Shown here: piece by piece, positions 15,336 through 24,166 of the stretch
How the letters are laid out: each line of letters starts with the position of its first letter
How positions within the stretch are numbered: position 1 is the first letter of the stretch
Assembly: GCA_910579175.1 (NCBI GenBank)
Contig: CAJTTB010000016.1
Span: 1 to 63,893 of the forward strand
From: an uncultured Oscillospiraceae bacterium
Lineage (GTDB): Bacteria > Bacillota > Clostridia > Oscillospirales > Ruminococcaceae
Length of the DNA: 63,893 nt
Reading direction: 5' to 3'
Notes under the pieces: generated by a model
What the model saw: only the letters and a program-made list of their open reading frames with translations
Databases searched by the model: none
Told to the model about the DNA's origin: nothing
Position numbers and translations under genes: made by a program

Positions 15336-17279
15336 ATGATTTGTATTGCGTTAAAAGATGGCGTTGTAAAGGAATATCAACAGGGCATTTCTGCTGCGGA
15401 AATCGCAAAGGACTTGGGAGCAGGTTTATATAAATCTGCATGTGTGTGTAAAATAGATGGGGTTGTATCCGATTTGAGAACCCCATTGACAAAGGATTGT
15501 AGTTTAGAAATTTTAACCTTTGACAATGCTGAAGGGAAAAAAGCGTTTTGGCATACGGCTTCTCATGTATTGGCACAAGCGGTAAAGCGCTTGTATCCAA
15601 CCGCGAAGTTTGCCATTGGTCCAGCAATTGAAAATGGTTTTTATTATGATTTTGATGTGGAAAAGGCTTTTTCTCCAGAAGATTTGCAGGCAATTAAGGC
15701 AGAGATGAAAAAAATTGTAAAATCTGGATTGGAAATTGAACAATTTGAACTACCCCCAGCAGAGGCAATCAAATTGTTGACCGATATGGAAGAACCATAT
15801 AAAGTAGAGCTTGCGCAGGAACATGCTCAAAAAGGGGAGCCTATCAGTTTTTATAAGCAAGGAGAATTTACAGATCTTTGTGCGGGTCCACACTTGATGG
15901 CAGTGTCTGCATTAAAGGCAATTGAATTGACCAACTGTACTGGAGCATATTGGCGCGGAGATGCCAATAAACAGCAACTTTGTCGTGTTTATGGTATCGC
16001 TTTTCCAAAAGCAGCACAATTGGAAGCTTATTTGACACAGGTAGAAGAAGCCAAAAAGCGCGATCACAACAAATTGGGTAGAGAATTGGGATTTTTTACA
16101 ACCTCTGATTTGATTGGGCAAGGACTGCCTATTATGCTGCCAAAGGGCGCTAGAGTGATTCAATTATTACAACGCTTTGTGGAAGATGAGGAACAAAAGC
16201 GTGGTTGGTTGTTGACCAAAACACCATTTATGGCAAAAAGTGATTTATATAAGTTGTCTGGGCACTGGGATCATTATCAGGATGGTATGTTTGTGTTGGG
16301 AGATGAGCAAAAGGACAGTGAGGTATTTGCACTTCGTCCAATGACCTGCCCATTTCAGTATCAAGCATATTTGAGTAAAAAGCGCTCTTATCGAGAACTT
16401 CCTTTGCGTTATAATGAAACTTCAACACTGTTTCGCAACGAAGCCAGTGGTGAGATGCATGGTCTAATCCGTGTCAGACAATTTACAATTTCAGAAGGGC
16501 ATTTGATGTGTACTCCTGCACAATTGGAGAATGAATTTAAAAGTTGTTTGGAACTTGCAATTGATATGTTAAAAACGCTCGGTTTATACGAAGATGTATC
16601 TTATCGCTTCTCTATGTGGGATCCTGACGACCGCGAGAAATATATTGGAACAGAAGAACAATGGAATGAAGCGCAAGGCGTTATGAGAAAAATTTTAGAG
16701 CACTTAGAAATTCCATATGTAGAAGGAGTAGGAGAAGCTGCCTTTTACGGTCCTAAATTAGATATTCAGATCCGCAATGTACATGGAAAAGAAGATACTT
16801 TAATTACGCTTCAGGTTGACCAAATGTTGGCAGAAAAATTTGGAATGGAATATACCGACGCGAATGGAGAACAAAAACATCCATATATTATCCATCGCAC
16901 TTCAATTGGATGTTATGAAAGAACGTTGGCGTTGTTAATTGAAAAATATGCTGGTGCATTTCCGCTGTGGCTGGCTCCAATTCAAATAAAACTGCTTCCA
17001 ATTGCTGACCGTCATTTGGATTATGTCTATGAGATCAAACGTCAATTAGAAGCTGCTGGTATCCAGAGAGTAGAGGTCGATGATCGAAGTGAGAAAATTG
17101 GCTATAAAATTAGAGAAGCCCAACTGGAAAAGGTTCCATATATGATAGTTGTTGGAGATAAGGATATTGAAAATCAAACTGTTTCAGTTCGTTCTAGAAA
17201 AGATGGGGATTTAGGAGCAAAATCACTACAGGATGCCATTGCAATCTGGCTGAATGAAATTGACACAAAAGCGAAATAG
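15336..17279 (+). CDS. thrS: Threonyl-tRNA synthetase
   Basis: 647-residue class II aminoacyl-tRNA synthetase charging tRNA-Thr. Domains in order: TGS (1-62), the editing domain with HTASHVLAQAVKRLYP near 72-87 and the TDLCAGPHL motif near 179-187, the catalytic core, and the anticodon-binding domain (about 540-640). Core motifs include FALRPMTCPFQYQ (zinc Cys), the motif-2 stretch FRNEASGEMHGLIRVRQF and the motif-3 segment HRTSIGCYERTLALLIEKY. The TCPF variant in place of the E. coli NCPG is seen in other Firmicute ThrRS. The start follows AAAGGAGC. It is regulated by the upstream T-box and ends at its own terminator. Confidence 0.97.
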   Translation: MICIALKDGVVKEYQQGISAAEIAKDLGAGLYKSACVCKIDGVVSDLRTPLTKDCSLEILTFDNAEGKKAFWHTASHVLAQAVKRLYPTAKFAIGPAIENGFYYDFDVEKAFSPEDLQAIKAEMKKIVKSGLEIEQFELPPAEAIKLLTDMEEPYKVELAQEHAQKGEPISFYKQGEFTDLCAGPHLMAVSALKAIELTNCTGAYWRGDANKQQLCRVYGIAFPKAAQLEAYLTQVEEAKKRDHNKLGRELGFFTTSDLIGQGLPIMLPKGARVIQLLQRFVEDEEQKRGWLLTKTPFMAKSDLYKLSGHWDHYQDGMFVLGDEQKDSEVFALRPMTCPFQYQAYLSKKRSYRELPLRYNETSTLFRNEASGEMHGLIRVRQFTISEGHLMCTPAQLENEFKSCLELAIDMLKTLGLYEDVSYRFSMWDPDDREKYIGTEEQWNEAQGVMRKILEHLEIPYVEGVGEAAFYGPKLDIQIRNVHGKEDTLITLQVDQMLAEKFGMEYTDANGEQKHPYIIHRTSIGCYERTLALLIEKYAGAFPLWLAPIQIKLLPIADRHLDYVYEIKRQLEAAGIQRVEVDDRSEKIGYKIREAQLEKVPYMIVVGDKDIENQTVSVRSRKDGDLGAKSLQDAIAIWLNEIDTKAK

Positions 17280-17290
17280 TCCAAGAACCA

Positions 17291-17325
17291 GAAAGCTGAT
17301 ACAGTTGTTTTGTATCAGCTTTTTG
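17291..17325 (+). terminator. Terminator of thrS
   Basis: AAAGCTGATACA and TGTATCAGCTTTTT form a 12-bp stem and end in a T-run. The next 260 nt before the V-ATPase promoter is AT-rich with no feature I recognise. Confidence 0.88.
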
Positions 17326-17588
17326 TCATAGATGTCGATTTTGGATGTTTTTTGTTTCTTGATTTGGTTATGCAAGTTTTTATGGTTTTGAAAGGATTAT
17401 CTGTAATATTTCAGGGATGAAAATTTTGGATAAGTAAAATCCGTGTGATATTTGTTATCATCGACTTGAATTTAGGATTTATTCACTAAAAATTATTTTG
17501 ATAAGCGGTAATATGCTCTACAATCAAACAATTTTTAAACTATTATTCATAAAAAAGTTTGGTTTGTAAAAAAAATTGTAATTTTTTG

Positions 17589-17617
17589 TTGAATATTTTT
17601 GAAATTGCTTGTATAAT
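17589..17617 (+). promoter_or_regulatory. Promoter of the V-ATPase operon
   Basis: TTGAAT (17589-17594), a 17-nt spacer and a perfect TATAAT (17612-17617) lie 76 nt before the first V-ATPase gene. No other good promoter is visible inside the tightly packed operon. Confidence 0.6.
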
Positions 17618-17692
17618 AAATAGATAATATTAGATATAAAATCATACTTTAAATTAGAAAATAATATGAAAAAAATAGAAAGGAGAAAGTCC

Positions 17693-18004
17693 ATGGTTAG
17701 TAAGGTGGTTGAACAGATTTTACAGCACGAATCTGATGCGCAATTAAATCTAAGTCGATGCAAAGAAGAAGCCGCTCAAAAGGCAAAAGATATGATTGAC
17801 CAGGCAAAACAACAAGCATTGGATTCTATAAAAAAAGCCAATGAGCAAAAAGATCAGATGGTTGCGCAGGCTGTAGAACAAGCAGAAAAAAACAAACAAT
17901 CAGCAAAGTCATTTGCACAAACCAAAAGACAGGAAATTAGAGAAAGTGCAATTGCACTTGACAAACAGACAGTTGAAATTGTGGTAAAACTCATATTTCA
18001 ATAA
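17693..18004 (+). CDS. ntpF: V-type ATPase peripheral-stalk subunit (G/H-like)
   Basis: 103-residue, almost entirely helical protein with a long Lys/Glu/Gln/Ala-rich coiled coil (residues 5-90), as expected for the peripheral-stalk subunit that pairs with subunit E (NtpF in Enterococcus hirae, subunit G or H elsewhere). It links the catalytic head to the membrane subunit I. ATG 17693 follows an AAAGGAGA site and is preferred over ATG 17666, which has none. First gene of the ntpFIKECGABD operon. Assignment rests on length, coiled-coil character and position. Confidence 0.8.
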   Translation: MVSKVVEQILQHESDAQLNLSRCKEEAAQKAKDMIDQAKQQALDSIKKANEQKDQMVAQAVEQAEKNKQSAKSFAQTKRQEIRESAIALDKQTVEIVVKLIFQ

Positions 18005-18034
18005 ATTGGAAAAAAGGAAAGAAGGTGATATCTT

Positions 18035-20020
18035 TTGGCAAAAGTACCTATGAAAAAAATCGAAATTGTTGCAATGATGTCAGATAGGAAACATATTTTA
18101 GAACGATTGCAACGGCGTGGTGTAGTGGAAATTACAAGCGTGGAAGATGACGATTTGGTTCAGGTGAATACTACATCTAGTATTTCACAGTTTGAAAGAG
18201 CACTCAGTACAGCTCAATCAGCACTTGCGGTATTGGATGAATATGCAAAGGAAAAGAAATCATTGCTGGATTCTCTCAATGGCAGAACAGAATTGACAAC
18301 CGCTCAATTTGCTGACAAATTGACAAAGAATCAAGCAACCCTTTCAGAGTGCTCCAAAATTCTGGCGAAGCGAAAAAAAATGACCGAGTCAGAAAACCGA
18401 ATTTCTCGCTTAAAAACACAGATTGACACGTTAAATCCTTGGAAGGACTTTGGTCTTGCTCAAAATTTTTCTGGTACAAAACAGACAACAGCTTTTATTG
18501 GTACCTTGTCAGGGATGTATACGACCAGCGAACTAGAAAATCAAATTTTAAGTTTGCGCCCAGAGGCGATTTGTTCTGTAGAGATCATATCCTCTCGCAA
18601 AGAGCAAACCAATTTGATGGTGGTCTGTCATAAGAGTTTGACACAGACTGTCTTAGAAGCGTTGGCGGAATTGAATTTTTCTCCATTTCAATCTAAGAGC
18701 AATTTGACTCCTGCTGAGGAAATTGCACAATGCGAAAAGGAAATTGCAGAGTGTGAAAAAAACAGAGAAGTTTTGCTCAAGGAATTGGTAGAATTTGCAA
18801 CAGTCAGAGAAGATATTTGTTTTGTAATTGACTATCTGTCTATTAGGATTCAGAAATATCAGGCACTGGGTCGAGTTTCTCTTACAAAAAATACCTTTTT
18901 CATTCATGGATATGTTCCCCAAAAGTATGTCAAGGGTCTGGTGAGTGAATTAGAATCAAAATATGATGTTGCCATTTCTGTCACTGAACCAGATGAGTCA
19001 GAAGAAGTTCCAGTACTGTTGCAAAACAGCAAATTTTCACAGCCTGTGGAAAGTATTACAGAGATGTATGCACTTCCCAACAAACGAGATGTGGACCCCA
19101 GCAGCGTCATGTCGTTTTTTTATTACTTATTCTTTGGTATGATGTTGTCCGATGCTGGATATGGACTTGTCATTTTGATTGGAACCACCATCGTATTGAG
19201 CAAGTTCCGCTTGGAAAAATCTCTGAGAAAGAGTATGAAAATGTTCCAGTATTGTGGTGTTTCAACCGTAATTTGGGGCGCTTTGTTTGGAAGCTGGTTT
19301 GGCGATTTACCTCAGGTCGTTGCATCGATATTTGGTGTAACAATCGATTCAACTGCACTTTGGTTTGAACCGCTAGATGACCCAATTAAATTGTTGCTAT
19401 TTAGCTTTGGGCTTGGTATTTGTCATTTGTTTTTAGGTCTTGCAGTGAATTTCAGAATTCTTTGGAAAGAAGGCAAACCGATTGATGCAATTTGCGAAGT
19501 AGTACCAATCTATTTGACCATCTTGGGGGCAGCTCCTTTGGGTGCTGGTATTTTATCCGATGTTCCTGAAGTTTTGACAAAAATTAGCCCTTATATATTG
19601 ATTGTCGGAGTGGTTAGTATTATTTTAACATCATCACGAAGCAGCAAAAATGTATTTATGCGTTTCTTTGGTGGTATTTATGGTTTATACAACGTAGCGA
19701 CAGGATATTTAAGCGATATTTTATCTTACTCTAGATTGCTGGCATTGGGTCTTGCTACTGGAAGTATTGCCAGTGTTATCAATTTGCTCTGCATGATGCC
19801 TGAAAATAAGGTATTACAAGTCATTATGTTAATTACATTGGGCGTGGTAGGACATGTGGCAAATATTGGAATTAACATGTTAGGTGCTTATGTTCACTCA
19901 GACAGATTGCAGTTTGTAGAATTGTTTTCAAAGTTTTATGAAGGCGGAGGAAGGGCGTTTGAGCCTCTTCGTTCAAATACAAAATACTTTAAATTTAAAA
20001 AGGAGAATATTTATGAGTAA
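18035..20020 (+). CDS. ntpI: V-type ATPase membrane subunit I
   Basis: 661-residue subunit I (a-subunit equivalent), which anchors the peripheral stalks and forms the ion half-channels beside the rotor ring. The N-terminal half (1-340) is cytoplasmic with coiled-coil stretches (near 90-130 and 225-260). The C-terminal half contains about seven to eight membrane segments starting at VMSFFYYLFFGMMLSDAGYG near 355. The essential channel arginine is expected in the SYSRLLALGLATG segment near 566-578. It starts at TTG 18035 after GAAGGTGATA and overlaps ntpK by 8 nt. Confidence 0.93.
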   Translation: MAKVPMKKIEIVAMMSDRKHILERLQRRGVVEITSVEDDDLVQVNTTSSISQFERALSTAQSALAVLDEYAKEKKSLLDSLNGRTELTTAQFADKLTKNQATLSECSKILAKRKKMTESENRISRLKTQIDTLNPWKDFGLAQNFSGTKQTTAFIGTLSGMYTTSELENQILSLRPEAICSVEIISSRKEQTNLMVVCHKSLTQTVLEALAELNFSPFQSKSNLTPAEEIAQCEKEIAECEKNREVLLKELVEFATVREDICFVIDYLSIRIQKYQALGRVSLTKNTFFIHGYVPQKYVKGLVSELESKYDVAISVTEPDESEEVPVLLQNSKFSQPVESITEMYALPNKRDVDPSSVMSFFYYLFFGMMLSDAGYGLVILIGTTIVLSKFRLEKSLRKSMKMFQYCGVSTVIWGALFGSWFGDLPQVVASIFGVTIDSTALWFEPLDDPIKLLLFSFGLGICHLFLGLAVNFRILWKEGKPIDAICEVVPIYLTILGAAPLGAGILSDVPEVLTKISPYILIVGVVSIILTSSRSSKNVFMRFFGGIYGLYNVATGYLSDILSYSRLLALGLATGSIASVINLLCMMPENKVLQVIMLITLGVVGHVANIGINMLGAYVHSDRLQFVELFSKFYEGGGRAFEPLRSNTKYFKFKKENIYE

Positions 20021-20483
20021 CTTAGGATTGGCATTGGCATTGATTGGCGCAGCTCTTTCTGCAGTATTAGCAGGTATTGGTTCTGCAAAAGGCGTTGGAA
20101 AAGTGGGTGAATCCGCTTCTGGACTAGTAAGTCAGGACCCAAGTAAATTTAGTAAGGCTTTGATTCTTCAGCTGCTTCCAGGTACACAGGGTTTGTATGG
20201 TCTTTTGGTAGCAACACTTTTGTTAAACAGAGTTGGTTTGATGGGTGGAACAGCAGTGGATCTTAGTTGGGCACAAGGTTTGATGTACTTAGGCGCTTCA
20301 TTGCCAATGGCACTTGGCGGATTGTTTTCTGGTATTGCGCAGGGACGCACAGCAGCAGCAGGTATTGGTATTATTGCAAAAAAACCCGATGAGAGCGGAA
20401 AAGCAATCATCATGGCAGCAATGGTTGAAACCTATGCGATTTTATCTTTGCTGATCTCCATTTTGATTATCTACAATATTTAA
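20013..20483 (+). CDS. ntpK: V-type ATPase rotor (proteolipid) subunit K, Na+-type
   Basis: 156-residue duplicated proteolipid with four membrane helices forming the rotor ring. It carries every ligand of the E. hirae NtpK sodium site: Leu55, Thr58, Gln59 and Tyr62 in LLPGTQGLYG, Gln110 in SGIAQG, and the carboxylate Glu139 in MVETYAIL. This predicts Na+ rather than H+ coupling. ATG 20013 follows AAAAAGGAGA and lies inside the end of ntpI; a longer in-frame reading from upstream is an artefact of the overlap. Residue conservation is seen; ion specificity is inferred from the NtpK structure. Confidence 0.95.
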   Translation: MSNLGLALALIGAALSAVLAGIGSAKGVGKVGESASGLVSQDPSKFSKALILQLLPGTQGLYGLLVATLLLNRVGLMGGTAVDLSWAQGLMYLGASLPMALGGLFSGIAQGRTAAAGIGIIAKKPDESGKAIIMAAMVETYAILSLLISILIIYNI

Positions 20484-20505
20484 GCTCCATGCAAGGAGGA
20501 TATCG

Positions 20506-21111
20506 ATGGATGGTTTAACAAAAATCCTCTCAAAAATAGATGAGGATAACAAAGCGGCTGTTTCTGCATTATTGGCTGAGGAGGAAGCAAGAGCCTTAGA
20601 AGAAGTACAGCAGATTCAAACAGCAGCACAAACACAGGTCAATCAAATTTTGACCCAGGCAAAAGCCAGTTGTGCCCACATTGCACAAACTGGAGAGGCT
20701 GCTTGTGAAGCATTGAAAAAGCAAGAGCAGTTAGATGTACAATCCGAAATTGTACAAGAGTGGATTCAGGCTGCTTTAAAGACGATTACTGCTATGAAAG
20801 CAAAGACCTATTTCTCTCTACTCAGACCTCTGCTCATTCAGCGCAGTCAAAAGGGAACAGGGATTTTGCGGTTAAATCGTAAGGATTGTAATCGGATACC
20901 AGAAAATTTTCTGGAAGAATTAAATGAAAGTTTAGCTGCTGATTGTCATATTGAATTGGCAGATACACCAGTGGAAATCAATGGAGGATTTATTTTAAGT
21001 TACGGGGATGTTGATGAAAACTGTACACTTTCCGCATTGCTAGAAGAACACTATGATGAGATACGCGATAGCTTATTTACCCTGCTTCAAGATCACATTG
21101 AGGAGGTGTAG
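20506..21111 (+). CDS. ntpE: V-type ATPase subunit E
   Basis: 201-residue peripheral-stalk subunit. The first half is a charged coiled coil (residues 10-100, rich in Ala, Glu and Gln: EEEARALEEVQQIQTAAQTQ). The second half has the mixed alpha/beta fold that binds the top of subunit B, with the family-like 'EINGGFILSYGDVDENCTLS' strand-turn near 164-183. The start is ATG 20506 after CAAGGAGG. It pairs with the ntpF product. Sequence conservation is low in this family, so position in the operon carries much of the assignment. Confidence 0.88.
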   Translation: MDGLTKILSKIDEDNKAAVSALLAEEEARALEEVQQIQTAAQTQVNQILTQAKASCAHIAQTGEAACEALKKQEQLDVQSEIVQEWIQAALKTITAMKAKTYFSLLRPLLIQRSQKGTGILRLNRKDCNRIPENFLEELNESLAADCHIELADTPVEINGGFILSYGDVDENCTLSALLEEHYDEIRDSLFTLLQDHIEEV

Positions 21112-21116
21112 GCTGT

Positions 21117-22082
21117 ATGCATGATGCAGAATATGCGTATTCAACAGCTTGTATTCGAGAAGCTGAAAATCGTCTGTTGAGTATGTCTTTTATGGAACAG
21201 CTAATCGATGCAGATAGTTATACTACTGCACTTCAGATGCTGTCTGATAAGGGATTTGAAATCAAAGGTGGATTGGAACAGGCATTGTTGGAGTACAAAC
21301 AGGCTGCATGGGATTTTTTATTGGATGTTGTGCCAGATAAAGAGGAACTTTCCTTTTTGATTGTAACGCATGACTATCATAATTTAAAAGCGATTTTAAA
21401 GAGTATGATTTCCAATAAAGAACCAGAATTATACTATTTATCTCCGGCACTAACCGATCCGCAATTACTTTATACAGCGGTTAAAAATCATCGTTTTGAT
21501 GATGACATTCGTCCATTTTTATCACAAACCATATCTTATGGATATGAGTTGTTGACAGAAACACTCGATGGGCAGTTGGTAGATTTGTATCTAGATAAAC
21601 AGGCGTTAGTAGAGATGAAAATGCTTTCAGAACAGGCAAAAAGTGAGGTTGTACGCAACTATACAGATGCCTATATTGCCGTTGCAAATATGAGAATTGC
21701 CCTACGTCTTTCCAAAAGTCAAAGAGATTGCTCATTAAATGGTGGGATTTTTTGCCCTTGTGAGCTGATTGATATCGACAAACTGACCATGCAGATGGGA
21801 AAATCTCAGGCGCAGGTTTTAGAGTATTTTGAAAATACAGAATTAAAAGAATTGTGCGCTGCTTATCAGTCTTCAGTGGCAACATTTGAGAAAAAGTGTG
21901 ACGACTATTTGTTGAGTTTATTAGAAGATGCAAAGTTGAGCAGTTTTGGTATTGAGCCAGCGATTGCCTACTATTGTGCAGTACAGACACAATTAAAGGT
22001 TATTAGAATTATTATGAACGGTAAGAGTATTCATCTTCCAACCGAAAAAATCAGCGAAAGGGTGAGAAATCTATATGTCTAA
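21117..22082 (+). CDS. ntpC: V-type ATPase subunit C (rotor adaptor, d-type)
   Basis: 321-residue all-helical funnel-shaped subunit that sits on the rotor ring and receives the central stalk. It begins with the characteristic Y-x-Y-x-x-A-x-I-R-x-x-E pattern (YAYSTACIREAENRLLS). LIVTHDYHNLKAILKSM near 81-97 matches the LK-x-x-K segment of the family. The start at ATG 21117 follows AGGAGGTG. Its end overlaps the next gene (start 22075) by 8 nt. Confidence 0.92.
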   Translation: MHDAEYAYSTACIREAENRLLSMSFMEQLIDADSYTTALQMLSDKGFEIKGGLEQALLEYKQAAWDFLLDVVPDKEELSFLIVTHDYHNLKAILKSMISNKEPELYYLSPALTDPQLLYTAVKNHRFDDDIRPFLSQTISYGYELLTETLDGQLVDLYLDKQALVEMKMLSEQAKSEVVRNYTDAYIAVANMRIALRLSKSQRDCSLNGGIFCPCELIDIDKLTMQMGKSQAQVLEYFENTELKELCAAYQSSVATFEKKCDDYLLSLLEDAKLSSFGIEPAIAYYCAVQTQLKVIRIIMNGKSIHLPTEKISERVRNLYV

Positions 22083-22383
22083 AATTGCAGTAATCGGAGA
22101 TCCGGACAGCATTTTAAGCTTTGCAGCAGTTGGATTTTCAACCTTTGAAGCCAATGATTCAGAAACAGCAAGAAAAACAATTAGAAATCTTGCCACAAGT
22201 GATTTTGGAATTATTTATATTACAGAATATCTTGCCGAACAGATTTCTGACGAGATTGAAAAGTATCGTTTTCAAAGTAGCCCTGCTATTTTGTCTATTC
22301 CTGGCATGTTTGGAAACACAGGGGCCGGAATGAAAGGCGTCTATCAGTCGGTAGAAAAAGCCGTGGGCTCAAATATTCTGTAA
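22075..22383 (+). CDS. ntpG: V-type ATPase subunit F (NtpG-type)
   Basis: 102-residue Rossmann-like subunit of the central stalk. It has the family features IAVIGDPDSILSFAAVGF at the N-terminus, DFGIIYITEYLAE near 41-53 and the PAILSIPG turn near 71-78. It regulates ATP hydrolysis and links to subunit D. It overlaps ntpC by 8 nt and is followed by ntpA after 13 nt with an ATAGGAGG ribosome site. The gene is called ntpG in E. hirae and atpF in other V/A-ATPases. Confidence 0.92.
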   Translation: MSKIAVIGDPDSILSFAAVGFSTFEANDSETARKTIRNLATSDFGIIYITEYLAEQISDEIEKYRFQSSPAILSIPGMFGNTGAGMKGVYQSVEKAVGSNIL

Positions 22384-22396
22384 TAGGAGGCATTTT

Positions 22397-24166
22397 ATGA
22401 GTAAAGGAACCATTGTAAAAATCAGCGGTCCATTGGTCGTAGCTGAAAATATGCGCGATGCCAATATGTATGACGTGGTACGCGTCAGCAACAGCCGTCT
22501 GATTGGTGAAATTATAGAGATGCACGGTGACCGTGCGAGTATTCAGGTATATGAGGAAACTTCTGGTCTGCGCACCGGAGAACCAGTGGAATCCACTGGA
22601 GAACCTTTGAGTGTAGAATTGGGTCCTGGGCTTGTCAGTGGTATTTTTGATGGTATTCAGCGCCCTTTGGATGATATTCGTAAAGTTTCTGGATACAATC
22701 TAGAACGCGGAGTAGAAGTTGCTTCATTGAAACGTGACAAAGAATGGGAATTTTGTCCAACAGTAAAGGTTGGAGAACAAGTAGAAGCTGGAGACGTCAT
22801 TGGAACAGTTGCAGAGACAGATGTGGTATTACATAAAATTATGGTGCCTGTTGGAATCAGCGGCACCGTTGAAAAAATTGAACAGGGAAGTTTTCATGTT
22901 ACAGATACAGTATGTGTGGTAAAGACAGATGCTGGAACTGAGAATTTAACCATGATGCAAAAGTGGCCAGTGCGTAAAGAGCGCCCATTTGCACGCAATT
23001 TGACATTAGATGTGCCATTGTTGACAGGTCAGAGAAATATGGATTGTATGTTTCCGATTGCAAAAGGTGGAGTGGCAGCAATTCCGGGACCTTTTGGAAG
23101 TGGAAAGACCGTTACACAACATCAGTTGGCAAAATGGTCTCAGGCAGACATTGTAGTATATATTGGTTGTGGTGAACGCGGTAACGAGATGACCGACGTA
23201 CTAAATGAATTTCCAGAATTGATTGACCCACGTACAGGAAAGTCATTGATGGAACGAACTGTTTTGATTGCAAATACTTCTGATATGCCAGTGGCAGCGC
23301 GTGAAGCCTCCGTTTATACTGGAATTACCATCGCAGAATATTTTAGAGATATGGGATACTCTGTCGTATTGTTGGCAGACTCTACTTCCAGATGGGCAGA
23401 GGCATTGCGTGAAATGTCTGGACGTTTGGAGGAAATGCCCGGTGAAGAAGGTTACCCAGCTTATCTTGGAAGCCGACTAGCACAGTTTTATGAACGTGCT
23501 GGACGTGTAATCGTATTGGGAAAAGAACAGAAGGAAGGTTCTCTATCTGTTGTAGGGGCTGTATCTCCTCCTGGTGGAGATATTTCAGAACCAGTATCCC
23601 AGGCGACTTTGCGTATTGTAAGTGTATTCTGGGGATTGGATGCAAAACTTGCTTATAAGAGACACTTCCCAGCAATCAACTGGTTGAATAGTTATTCTCT
23701 TTATTTAGATGCCCTGCAAGACTGGTATGAAAAGAATGTGGATAGAGACTGGCCTGTATTGAGAAGTAAGTTGATGGAACTTTTACAAGAAGAAGCGAAG
23801 TTAGAAGAAATTGTAAAATTGGTTGGTATGGATGCACTTTCTCCAGAAGATAGATTGAAGATGGAAACAACACGTTCTATTCGTGAAGACTTTTTACAAC
23901 AGGAATGCTTTGATGAAAACGATACCCATTGTAGTCTAAATAAGCAGTTTAAGATGATGAAAGCAGTTCTTTCTTATTATGATTTGTGTATGGAAGCATT
24001 GGCAAAAAATGCTGATATTACCGACTTGGTTTCCATTCCAGTGAGAGAGAGAATCGGACGTTTTAAATTTGCGGAAGATGGCGAAATAGATGACATATAT
24101 CAAACCATTATGGGTAAACTTTCAGAAGAAGTAAATGGTTGTATCAATAAGGCAGGTGAAGAATAA
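22397..24166 (+). CDS. ntpA: V-type ATPase catalytic subunit A
   Basis: 589-residue catalytic subunit. Walker A is the V/A-type GPFGSGKTV near 233-241. The A-subunit-specific non-homologous insertion lies at about 110-190. Catalytic features include IYIGCGERGNEM (near 254-265), the Walker B strand VVLLADSTSRWAEALRE (near 323-339) and the PPGGDISEP loop near 394-402. The beta-barrel N-terminus and helical C-terminus are both present, so the protein is full length. TAATG couples its stop to the ntpB start by one shared base. Confidence 0.97.
   Translation: MSKGTIVKISGPLVVAENMRDANMYDVVRVSNSRLIGEIIEMHGDRASIQVYEETSGLRTGEPVESTGEPLSVELGPGLVSGIFDGIQRPLDDIRKVSGYNLERGVEVASLKRDKEWEFCPTVKVGEQVEAGDVIGTVAETDVVLHKIMVPVGISGTVEKIEQGSFHVTDTVCVVKTDAGTENLTMMQKWPVRKERPFARNLTLDVPLLTGQRNMDCMFPIAKGGVAAIPGPFGSGKTVTQHQLAKWSQADIVVYIGCGERGNEMTDVLNEFPELIDPRTGKSLMERTVLIANTSDMPVAAREASVYTGITIAEYFRDMGYSVVLLADSTSRWAEALREMSGRLEEMPGEEGYPAYLGSRLAQFYERAGRVIVLGKEQKEGSLSVVGAVSPPGGDISEPVSQATLRIVSVFWGLDAKLAYKRHFPAINWLNSYSLYLDALQDWYEKNVDRDWPVLRSKLMELLQEEAKLEEIVKLVGMDALSPEDRLKMETTRSIREDFLQQECFDENDTHCSLNKQFKMMKAVLSYYDLCMEALAKNADITDLVSIPVRERIGRFKFAEDGEIDDIYQTIMGKLSEEVNGCINKAGEE

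Noticed and set aside
17666..17692. Upstream ATG for the first V-ATPase gene
   Set aside because: It has no ribosome site, and its added codons include the AAAGGAGA site of ATG 17693.
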